From Candidatus Neomarinimicrobiota bacterium (lineage in GTDB: Bacteria > Fidelibacterota > Marinisomatia > Marinisomatales > S15-B10): a stretch of 34,880 nt of DNA. The DNA is taken from positions 1 to 34,880 of the forward strand of contig JAZGBI010000096.1 of the NCBI GenBank assembly GCA_036476315.1, read 5' to 3'. Both the position numbers and the translations under genes were made by a program. The number at the start of each line of letters is the position of its first letter. Within the stretch, counting starts at the first letter, position 1. The notes beneath the pieces were generated by a model. The model ran no database searches and had not been told where the DNA came from. It worked only from the letters and a program-made list of their open reading frames with translations. Positions 16,302-24,028 of this stretch are shown here, piece after piece.

Positions 16302-17297
16302 TTACGGAACTTCGATGGTGTCAAACAGCCGATGGATCAGGTCTTCAGGAACAACCTCTTCCGCTTCAGCTTCGTAGGTAAGTATAATTCGGTGTCGAAG
16401 AATATCTTCCCCCACGTAGCGAATGTCCTCAGGCACAACGTAGCCCCTACGTTCGAGAAACGCTCGTGCCCGGGAAGACTGAATCAAGTAGATGGATGCG
16501 CGGGGAGAAGCGCCGTAGGCAATCAAATTGTCGATCTCTCCCAATTTGTAGTCAGCTGGATTTCGAGTCGCCAGAACCAGATTTACGACATACCGCTCCA
16601 GTTTCTCATCCACGTAGATTTCATTCACCACGGAGCGAGCATTCCGGATGACTTCAGAGGATACTTCGGACTTTAGATCGATGCTTCCGTCTGTCGCCGC
16701 CACTCTCCGGAGGATTTGGAGCTCCTCCTCTTGGGAGGGATAATCGATCTTCAACTTCATCATAAATCTATCCACCTGGGCTTCGGGCAGTGGATAAGTT
16801 CCCTCTTGTTCTATGGGATTCTGAGTTGCGAACACAAGAAACGGGTCATCGAGCAGAAACGTCTCTTCCCCCAAGGTAACCTGCCTTTCTTGCATCGCCT
16901 CCAGCAGCGCACTTTGAACTTTAGCAGGCGACCGGTTTATCTCATCTGCCAGTATTATGTTGGCAAATATCGGACCTTTCTTCGTCTCAAAACCACCCGT
17001 TTTCTGATTATAGATCAGGGTGCCGATTAAGTCGGCAGGCAACATATCGGGGGTAAACTGAATTCGCTGGAATTTCGTGTCGATCAGCTGCGACACCGTC
17101 TTGACGATGGTCGTCTTGGCTAGGCCGGGAACACCTTCCAGAAGAATATGGCCATTGGATAACAACCCGATGAGGATCTTTGTTATGATATCCTTCTGCC
17201 CCACGATTACCTTCTCCACAGCTTCCACAAGGGGATCTACGAAGATTGACTCCTTGGCAATCTTCTCGTTGATTTCAGTGAGACTGAAATTCACCAT
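16302..17297 (-). CDS. MoxR-family AAA+ ATPase
   Basis: 331 residues. Conserved MoxR order: VIVGQKDI (30-37), Walker A GVPGLAKT (55-62), FTPDMLPADLIGT (81-93), Walker B IILADEIN (114-121), SALLEAMQERQVTLG, sensor 1 FLVFATQNPIEQEGTYPLPE, and QVDRFMMKL. A lid domain contains SPRASIYLIQSSRARAFLE. MoxR ATPases act as chaperones for assembling or inserting cofactors and metals into vWA-containing or membrane complexes. It lies between a TPR lipoprotein gene (26 bp) and DUF58 (9 bp) in one transcriptional unit. Confidence 0.95.
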   Translation of the reverse strand: MVNFSLTEINEKIAKESIFVDPLVEAVEKVIVGQKDIITKILIGLLSNGHILLEGVPGLAKTTIVKTVSQLIDTKFQRIQFTPDMLPADLIGTLIYNQKTGGFETKKGPIFANIILADEINRSPAKVQSALLEAMQERQVTLGEETFLLDDPFLVFATQNPIEQEGTYPLPEAQVDRFMMKLKIDYPSQEEELQILRRVAATDGSIDLKSEVSSEVIRNARSVVNEIYVDEKLERYVVNLVLATRNPADYKLGEIDNLIAYGASPRASIYLIQSSRARAFLERRGYVVPEDIRYVGEDILRHRIILTYEAEAEEVVPEDLIHRLFDTIEVP

Positions 17298-17323
17298 TTC
17301 GCAGGACTTTGGTCCAAGTGGAA

Positions 17324-17845
17324 CTAGGAGGTGATATGGCGGAGTCTTGGAATCTCGTTCAGGTCCTTCCCGAGATTCTCCAACTCGAACTGAACAGACT
17401 GCACAAGCCCGCTATCGGCTCTGTCCGAATAAAGTTCGAGAAATCTTTCATACTCTTGTCTCGCCATTACGAGATCTTCAATGAAATTGGCATAGACATA
17501 GCCCAACATAAACTGGGCGTTCACCGAAAAATGAGACTCTGGATACGAGGAAACGACTGTCCGATATTCCTTGACCGCCTGCTCAAAATCCTTGGCATAT
17601 GCGATAAACGTGTCACCCAGCATGTATTGGGCTTCTGCCGCCGCCGGATGACCGGGATGGACTTTGACGAGCTTTCTCAGAGACTCGATCGCATCACCGT
17701 ATTTCGATTCACCGATATCTGCCTTTGCCGCTTCCAGCAAACCATCGGGGGAATCAGACCGCTTGCCGCAACTTACGGCGAGAGTACCGACAAAGATTAA
17801 CAAAAATGTGCCGAGAAACTTGCTGAACTTCAACTCTCTCTCCAT
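17324..17845 (-). CDS. TPR-containing outer-membrane lipoprotein (BamD/YbgF-like)
   Basis: 173 residues from ATG at 17845. A TTG four codons later (17833) is preceded by GGAGAG and gives a cleaner signal peptide that begins with Lys-Phe-Ser. Signal KFLGTFLLIFVGTLAVSC ends in a lipidated Cys26. The mature part holds about three TPR units: GLLEAAKADIGESKYGDAIE, then AEAQYMLGDTFIAYAKDFEQ and NAQFMLGYVYANFIEDLVMA, each followed by a YP/YS turn. This is the arrangement of BamD/YfiO and of YbgF/CpoB. At 173 residues it is shorter than BamD (about 245), so identity with BamD is not certain. Its neighbours are tamA (upstream, beyond repeat B) and moxR. Confidence 0.8.
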   Translation of the reverse strand: MERELKFSKFLGTFLLIFVGTLAVSCGKRSDSPDGLLEAAKADIGESKYGDAIESLRKLVKVHPGHPAAAEAQYMLGDTFIAYAKDFEQAVKEYRTVVSSYPESHFSVNAQFMLGYVYANFIEDLVMARQEYERFLELYSDRADSGLVQSVQFELENLGKDLNEIPRLRHITS

Positions 17846-17967
17846 TGAAAAAGTGGCAAGAATTTAATGGTAATGGTGTGAGTCCACAACCTTAATGTGC
17901 CCCGATATTTGCGCTGTAAAACGAGCCAACCTTCTGAAAGTTCCTTCGAGACAACCACACCTTTTTT

Positions 17968-18273
17968 AGATTGAATTATCCACAGGATCTTGAGATCCAC
18001 AGGATCTTGAGATGAGATCCGCCACCTCCAGGAGAGTCCCTGTGACCCGTGCGGTCTCCTACGGAGGGAGAAGAACACCAGGTGTGACAAAAGGGATAAG
18101 GAGATAAGGTATAGATGGCAAAAGATTGGCACGTCAACACACGAACAGATACTTCGACGGAGTTCCTTTGGGAAACACTCCAACACTCAGCCGGAAGTCA
18201 TTGCAGTATCTTCGCGAACTTACCAGCCTGCTCCCGGAGGGCTGGCAGGGCGGCTGATAAGTGGGTCAGGTTA
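17968..18273 (-). repeat. Dispersed intergenic element, copy B (about 300 bp)
   Basis: Same element as copy A, between the tamA stop and the TPR lipoprotein gene (the rest of that roughly 425-bp gap, 17846-17967, shows nothing I can name). Hairpins are kept: CCGT..CG/CG.ACGG (18047-18064, with one mismatch), GGAG-TTCC-TTTG-GGAA-ACA-CTCC (18159-18181), and CCAGCC/GGCTGG (18223-18228 with 18240-18245). The last has a compensatory change relative to copy A. It contains a 17-bp tandem duplication (CCACAGGATCTTGAGAT, 17980-18013) that is single in copy A. On the minus strand it begins at the tamA stop (TTC TAA CCTGACC). Confidence 0.85.
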
Positions 18274-20055
18274 GAAAGCATAGGGGACACCCAGATTGAT
18301 GATTCCCCTGCCTACTGGTTCTCCAAAAGGGATGGCATAGTAGAGTCTGATGGGACCCAGTGGAGTTGTCACCGTGAGCTCTGCTCCGTAATCCCACCCT
18401 ATCTTGTCATCAAGAGTTCCGGCATCGAGAAACAAATCCAGGCCGAGAATCCAGATGAGGGGAATCCTCAGTTCAGCATTTATCAATGCCTTGGTCAGTC
18501 CGCCCTTGGGATGATCTTCATCCGTGAGAAATCTCTGTGGTGCCCATCCCCGGAGACTCGTACTTCCGCCGAGATAAAGGAGAATCCGCGTGGGATCCTC
18601 ACCATACGACGGAATATTGGGATTCTTGCCCAGTCCCCCCATCAGACCAAGCTTGGTCCTAAGCGCCAGAACAGCGGACGATCCGAAAGGAAAATAGCGG
18701 CGATAATCAACCTCCACCCGGTAGTAATCCCGGGCACCCCCAAGAAGCCAACCTACTATAGAAGATTCCACGGTAAATCTGGTACCACGGGACGGGAAGA
18801 TGGGGCTATCAAGACGTCGATGGCGATAGGAGAACCGGAGGGCATGTTCCTGTTCTTGTTCACCTGTTTTCACATCGATAATGGACCACCGGAGCCCCCC
18901 TCTGATGCTCGACTCTTCCGAGAAAACGTGGAGGACATTCCATTCCCCTCCGATCCTCATGAAAAAATCATCCTGGAACCTTACTAGGAAAAGCCTCAAG
19001 GAGCTTGGAGCTCTCCATCGGTGAATCCAGAGACTGGACAGAGTTGCTTCTGAGCGGAGAATAGCTTTTCCAAAGGCGCTCTCAACCGGTTCGAGAGGAA
19101 ATTGGACCGACGCTTTTGCTCTCAGGCGCAGGCCGGTCCCAAAGGAGCTTCTGTCCAACCACTGCACGGTCACTTCCCCGCCTGACACTGATTCCTCGCC
19201 TTCACCCCTTGAGCCTATTAGTGCAAGGCCAGGTTCAAAAAACAATTCCCTCACGGTAAACTCCTTGAGCTCTACCCTGATGTTCACAAGATCTTCGGCA
19301 TCCGGACTCTTCTCCGGGATTATGTCTACAAACGAAAAGAGACCCGTTTCGAAGATTTGCCGCTGACTTAACTCAACGAGTTCATCGTTGTACACCGTCC
19401 CCTCGACGATTTCCAACTCCCTCGAGACGATGGAAGAATCCACCCTCGAAAGACCGCCGATAATGATCCGGCCAATCTTGACTGTCGGACCTTCCGTGAT
19501 GGTGAGAGTAAGATGGATTTCTTCACCCGGAGGATAACCTGACTCAACCACGACAAGAAGTTTGCCCAGATTCCCGTACTCCCGCTGCAACTCTGAAAAA
19601 CCCTGCCTCACGCCTACAGGATTGAACGGTTCCCCTATCTCTAGACCCAAGATTCTCACGATTCTCTCATCTGACAGCAACTCATTCCCTTGAACGGTTA
19701 CAGATTCGAGATACGAACGGTCACCCTCCGTTATTCGGAATAGAACGTCCACCCTCCCTTCTTCAGAGACGGTAAACGATTCCTCCACTGTCGCGTCCTG
19801 AAACCCCCTGGATAGATAGAAGTTTTTGAGCGTAATGGCGTCAAGCTTGAGAGAACGGCGATTGAATTCAGAGGACTTGACGAGGAAAGGCTCTTTGAGT
19901 TTGATAACTCCCTTGAGTTGCCTCGAGGAAAATGACTGATTTCCCTCAAACTGTATCTGATCGACAATGTACCCCTTCTCTTTGAGCTGGCCTTGCAGAG
20001 GGAGAACAAGACAGAGCGATGGGACAAGGAGAAATTGAAGTCTTGGGAAGGTCAA
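18271..20055 (-). CDS. tamA: Omp85-family outer-membrane protein, TamA-like
   Basis: 594 residues from TTG at 20055, one base after the tamB stop; no other start precedes the signal peptide (PRLQFLLVPSLCLVLPLQGQ). Three POTRA domains follow, at about residues 27-112, 113-190 (SVTVQGNELLSDERIVRIL) and 191-271 (IIIGGLSRVDSSIVSREL). A 16-strand barrel occupies about 275-594. The loop-6 signature is GGSTSLRGWAPQRFL (496-510, Arg502). The chain ends in Phe, the usual outer-membrane targeting end. Three POTRA domains and the neighbouring tamB support TamA rather than BamA (normally five POTRA). The repeat element starts at its stop codon. Confidence 0.88.
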   Translation of the reverse strand: MTFPRLQFLLVPSLCLVLPLQGQLKEKGYIVDQIQFEGNQSFSSRQLKGVIKLKEPFLVKSSEFNRRSLKLDAITLKNFYLSRGFQDATVEESFTVSEEGRVDVLFRITEGDRSYLESVTVQGNELLSDERIVRILGLEIGEPFNPVGVRQGFSELQREYGNLGKLLVVVESGYPPGEEIHLTLTITEGPTVKIGRIIIGGLSRVDSSIVSRELEIVEGTVYNDELVELSQRQIFETGLFSFVDIIPEKSPDAEDLVNIRVELKEFTVRELFFEPGLALIGSRGEGEESVSGGEVTVQWLDRSSFGTGLRLRAKASVQFPLEPVESAFGKAILRSEATLSSLWIHRWRAPSSLRLFLVRFQDDFFMRIGGEWNVLHVFSEESSIRGGLRWSIIDVKTGEQEQEHALRFSYRHRRLDSPIFPSRGTRFTVESSIVGWLLGGARDYYRVEVDYRRYFPFGSSAVLALRTKLGLMGGLGKNPNIPSYGEDPTRILLYLGGSTSLRGWAPQRFLTDEDHPKGGLTKALINAELRIPLIWILGLDLFLDAGTLDDKIGWDYGAELTVTTPLGPIRLYYAIPFGEPVGRGIINLGVPYAF

Positions 20056-20062
20056 ACTAGAA
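20050..20062 (-). other. tamB/tamA junction resembling the boundary of the dispersed repeat
   Basis: The minus strand reads TTCTAGTTTGACC, covering the tamB stop and the tamA TTG start. The DUF58 end next to repeat A reads TTCTAGCTTGACC and the tamA end next to repeat B reads TTCTAACCTGACC. There is no repeat body here. It may be chance, or an unoccupied site. Confidence 0.3.
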
Positions 20063-23000
20063 TTTGTATTTCCGGCGGTACTTCAGGTGCGCGTCACCAT
20101 TCTCATCGTACGTCACAACCAGAGACACGTTCCTGTTCAGACGGTATTCCACGCCCACCTGACGTTCAGACAGGGAGAAACTTTGCTTGTAGCTGAGATA
20201 GAGGCTTGATGAAAACCGGGTACCTAGTTTTACCGATCCGTCACCTCCCCCGGACCGATCAAGCAATGAAGAGGACCCCTCAATTTCGAATTCGTCCAGG
20301 AGGGGTGTTGCACCTACTACACTTCTTTCAACACCTCTTTCAAATTCACTTTCCAGATACCTTCCCAGGAGGTTAGCCGATTGAGCGCCAAGATCTTCTC
20401 GTGACAGGCCTTGTTCGTCAAAACGTTTTTGAATGGTGAGCAGCTGAAGAAGATCACTCTGGGAATAGAAGTTCTCGCTGTCTTCAATGGTGACAATCGG
20501 TTCCTCAAAATCGCCCGCTAGTGTCACTTCAATTTCGATCCCGGAGATTTCGGTGGTTGCCTGGATATCCATTTTGGGATTGAACTCAGTCGGATCAAAC
20601 ATGAGGTGCCCGGCTTGAATATCGAAAACGTCAGAATAGTAATAGAACTTACCTGACAGGACATTCAGTTCACCTGAATATCGATAGGGCCCGCTGCCCA
20701 ACTTGAAGATGGACATGTCGCCTTCCAGTTCAGCGTCGATCTGACTGTTTCGGATGTAGAGATTATCTGCAATAGGGAAATGAAGCTTGTATCGTGAAAC
20801 TGTTTTCCCCTCATACGTCATGTCTTCATACCTGCCCTGGCCACCAAACTCGATTCTCAACACCGATTCGTGAGGGACAATATCTCCAACGATATTAATC
20901 GTATCCTTGCCCGTGATGGACACATCAAGATCGGCAATTCCTTCAATTTCCCCCAGGAGAGTCCTTACGTAGACATCCTGGCCTGTAATGAGAAACGCAA
21001 GATTCGGACGGAAGAACTGTTTCATATCCATGCTTCCGGTCACGCGAATGTTGGATGGACGCTCTTCTTTCTCATTTCCAAAGAGCATTCCCCCCGAGGC
21101 CCGGGAAAGATTTGATTTTAGCAGTTCGGCCCAGCTTATTTCAGGTGGCATATGGCTGGCCGCGATAAGGTCCTCTATGATAAACTTGTTGTTTTCGATG
21201 ACGGCACTGCCTGTAACATGATCAATTGGAGAGTCAAGCGTCAGGAGATAGATCTTTCCATCATTTATCCTGATCGTCCCGTTCCGAATCGGTTTGCGAG
21301 GAGTTCCTTCAATACTCAACTCGATTTCCATATCTCCCGTGATTGAATCGACATTGGAGAGATAGGGAGTCAGTAAGTCCAGGCTCGAAGTGCGGGAGGC
21401 AAAACGCATGGATATTGGGTCAACCGTTATGAAACGCTCCTCCCCCTCCCTGACCAGGGCAAGGTCCAAGGGAAGATAGCCTTCACCGGAGTAGCGGCCG
21501 GTCTTTGTAAGCCCGACCAGGTCCTCGAAATAGAGCCGGCGGTCTGTGTATCGACCTGAGCCTGATATGGATTCAGCGCGAATTCTACTCAGCCGCGGTT
21601 TTCTTACGGAGAATTCGAATATCACCTCGGGAGAGCGTGCTACCCCCGACATGACAAAACTGCCAGTAGCCGCACCGCTCAGTCGCCACCTGTCCACCAG
21701 ACGCCCCGGAAGGATGCTCAGCTCGAAATTCCTGAAGTCGCTCGAGAATTCCACGTCGCTGTCCGGATCCACTGCATAGACACGACTCGCTTCATCAGCC
21801 CGGACCCCGCAGAATCCAGACAGTTCCAGACTGACATTATTCGAACCCGTCAATCGCAACTCTTTGACAGACAATATATCGTCCTCGAGACTACCAGTGA
21901 ACAGCAGATTGCTGAATTCCAGTTCCTGGAGCATTCCATCCTTAATTTCGAAGCTTCCTCCCAATCTGAGATGATCTCCCACCGTGGCAGCCGAGAATTC
22001 AGCAAACGCCGCGCCTGTCAGGGAAGCATCCCTGTTAAGAACCGACCAGAGAGACCCGAGATCCAGATTGACAATGCTGAGAGAGCCGGACTGGAGCTTA
22101 CCTCCGCGGTAGACATAGGAAATATTGGCGGAACCGTCACGCATGTGAAAGGTGGCGGGCTCGAGAATCGATCCGTCAGACAGACGATGGAATGCCACCT
22201 GCCCCAGGTTTGTGACATATTCGTCCCTGAAGGAGAGCTGCATCTGATCAATAACAAAAGATTCGGTGCCTACAATCTTCCCGGACAATTTCAGATAGTC
22301 GCCGTCGCCCTCCAGTATCGCGTTTGCCACTCTGACGGTATCGGCCTGGAAATGGACGTTGATTTCACCTTTGTCAAACATGTGGCCGAAAAGACTACCT
22401 TGCTCTACGACTGCGTTCAGGTAACCGTTCTTGTGTGGCACAGAGTTAATGCGAAAATAAACGTTTGCAGACGAAACGGTCGCATGACTATGCTCACCGT
22501 TTTCGACGATGAGCCGACCTTCGACCAAGGGGTCTCTGAAATAGCCCGAAACATCCACCTCTCCTCGCACACTTCCTTCCAGTTGATTTAGACCGAAAAC
22601 GGACCCCGCGGATCTCAGGTCAAGATTATCAGCCGTGAGAGATGCCGTCACCCTTTCCCTGTTCAAGTCAATTTGTCCTGAAGCCAAAACATGTCCGTAG
22701 CCGAAATCTACAAGAAGAGAATCGGGAAATTTCAGCTGCCTGTTTCCGTAGCTTACTTTCCCCGTGACTTTGACGAATCGATCGCTGCCCTCCTTCCCGT
22801 TCTGCAACGCCACACTCGCCATCGCCTCATCAACCTTTCCGGAACCAACAGAAGCCCAAAGCTGAACGGAACCGCGAATATTGGTGGTCCCTACAGCCAG
22901 GCCAAACTCTTCCAAATCAAGATGATCTACCTGAAAATCAGCCGTCACCGTGCTGTCACCACGGAGCACCCCACCGCCTGTGAGTTCGAAAGAGCCGGAT

Positions 23001-23935
23001 CTCACCACTATATCCTCAAGCCTGAAACCACCGTCCAGTTTCAAAAGGTCCAAGCTGACCTCCCCAAGAAGGTTCTGATCTTCTGATCCATAGAGGGTGG
23101 CATGGGCCCTGGCAGAAGTCATGTCCGCGGCAATTTGCAGCGTTATGTCAACCTGGTCCCATGGCAATAGTCTCGAAAGTCCTTCACCGAGATACTCATG
23201 CGGGGCAATGCCCAGGACTGTCAATTCCCCTTCAATCGCCTTCTCCGGCACAAGGGTGAACCGGGCATCCAGAAAGTAGCGGGTCCCCGCCACTGTTCCC
23301 CTGACCGCTCGAGCGGCGATTTGAGTGTCCGAAAGCCTGATCTGCCCCTCCGAGACAACTGTGATCGTCCTCGTCTGAAGATCAGTTATTTGAAGTGGGC
23401 TAGGGGAGACTACCAGGAATCCCTCCTGGGAGGCAATCTCGCCCTTTAGATCGACGGCATAAAGACGCTCGACAGTCTCCTCCTTGACAATAACCGACGT
23501 CTCTCTTATGTCCAATTCGCGGATTCCAAAGTGCTTATTCAACAGCTTTTCAACGAAGGCAAGCTCCTCGGATTCCTGGTTCTTGTCGCGTTCCACGGTG
23601 ATCAATGCGTTCTTCCAGGCGAGCTTACTGATGGCCCAATTCCCCGCCAACATCCGGGAAAAATCGAAGTTTATCACTGTGTTTTGACTGAAGACTGAAA
23701 CAGATCCATCCGTCCTCCTGAGATACAGATTCTCGAGAACAATGTCAGAGGCAAACTGGCCTTCCATGGATTCTACCGACAACACCCAACCGTTCTCCTC
23801 CAGGATGTTTTCGTTCAGATAATCGACAATCTCCCTTGACCACCGGCTGGGTCTCAGGAGGATAAAGAGGATACTCCCCACCGCCAGAGAGAGAATTAGG
23901 GCAAGAACGATCCCTGTTTTGAACTTCTTACTCAT
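20057..23935 (-). CDS. tamB: TamB (translocation and assembly module inner-membrane component, DUF490)
   Basis: 1292 residues. An N-terminal membrane anchor (IVLALILSLAVGSILFILL, about 9-27) is followed by more than 1100 residues of repeated beta strands typical of AsmA/TamB-type grooves. The conserved TamB C-terminal domain is present (LNVLSGKFYYYSDVFDIQAG, DFEEPIVTIEDSENFYSQSD, LLQLLTI, QSANLLGRYLE, then VEYRLNRNVSLVVTYDENGD). The C-terminus ends in a basic strand with terminal Phe. TamB proteins span the periplasm and with TamA help outer-membrane protein insertion or phospholipid transport. The length is close to the E. coli protein (1259). Here tamB is first and tamA second, the reverse of E. 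coli. It lies downstream of dnaK, with a terminator between them. Confidence 0.9.
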   Translation of the reverse strand: MSKKFKTGIVLALILSLAVGSILFILLRPSRWSREIVDYLNENILEENGWVLSVESMEGQFASDIVLENLYLRRTDGSVSVFSQNTVINFDFSRMLAGNWAISKLAWKNALITVERDKNQESEELAFVEKLLNKHFGIRELDIRETSVIVKEETVERLYAVDLKGEIASQEGFLVVSPSPLQITDLQTRTITVVSEGQIRLSDTQIAARAVRGTVAGTRYFLDARFTLVPEKAIEGELTVLGIAPHEYLGEGLSRLLPWDQVDITLQIAADMTSARAHATLYGSEDQNLLGEVSLDLLKLDGGFRLEDIVVRSGSFELTGGGVLRGDSTVTADFQVDHLDLEEFGLAVGTTNIRGSVQLWASVGSGKVDEAMASVALQNGKEGSDRFVKVTGKVSYGNRQLKFPDSLLVDFGYGHVLASGQIDLNRERVTASLTADNLDLRSAGSVFGLNQLEGSVRGEVDVSGYFRDPLVEGRLIVENGEHSHATVSSANVYFRINSVPHKNGYLNAVVEQGSLFGHMFDKGEINVHFQADTVRVANAILEGDGDYLKLSGKIVGTESFVIDQMQLSFRDEYVTNLGQVAFHRLSDGSILEPATFHMRDGSANISYVYRGGKLQSGSLSIVNLDLGSLWSVLNRDASLTGAAFAEFSAATVGDHLRLGGSFEIKDGMLQELEFSNLLFTGSLEDDILSVKELRLTGSNNVSLELSGFCGVRADEASRVYAVDPDSDVEFSSDFRNFELSILPGRLVDRWRLSGAATGSFVMSGVARSPEVIFEFSVRKPRLSRIRAESISGSGRYTDRRLYFEDLVGLTKTGRYSGEGYLPLDLALVREGEERFITVDPISMRFASRTSSLDLLTPYLSNVDSITGDMEIELSIEGTPRKPIRNGTIRINDGKIYLLTLDSPIDHVTGSAVIENNKFIIEDLIAASHMPPEISWAELLKSNLSRASGGMLFGNEKEERPSNIRVTGSMDMKQFFRPNLAFLITGQDVYVRTLLGEIEGIADLDVSITGKDTINIVGDIVPHESVLRIEFGGQGRYEDMTYEGKTVSRYKLHFPIADNLYIRNSQIDAELEGDMSIFKLGSGPYRYSGELNVLSGKFYYYSDVFDIQAGHLMFDPTEFNPKMDIQATTEISGIEIEVTLAGDFEEPIVTIEDSENFYSQSDLLQLLTIQKRFDEQGLSREDLGAQSANLLGRYLESEFERGVERSVVGATPLLDEFEIEGSSSLLDRSGGGDGSVKLGTRFSSSLYLSYKQSFSLSERQVGVEYRLNRNVSLVVTYDENGDAHLKYRRKYKF

Positions 23936-23970
23936 TGTGTCCTTAAAACAAATTTAAGGCATGCAAGTTC

Positions 23971-24005
23971 CAAATACAAAAAGACGGAGAACATAACTCC
24001 GCCTT
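23971..24005 (-). terminator. Intrinsic terminator of dnaK
   Basis: On the minus strand AAGGCGGAG and CTCCGTCTT form a 9-bp stem (one G-T pair) with a 7-base loop, directly followed by TTTTTGTATTTG. It starts 24 bp after the dnaK stop. The tamB gene starting at 23935 therefore needs its own promoter or read-through. Confidence 0.85.
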
Positions 24006-24028
24006 CTCCAGGTGCGAATCGCGACGTC

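Noticed and set aside
17830-18186. 118-residue ORF in repeat B as a gene
   Set aside because: Same argument as for copy A. Its C-terminal half also has no counterpart in copy A and overlaps the TPR lipoprotein start.
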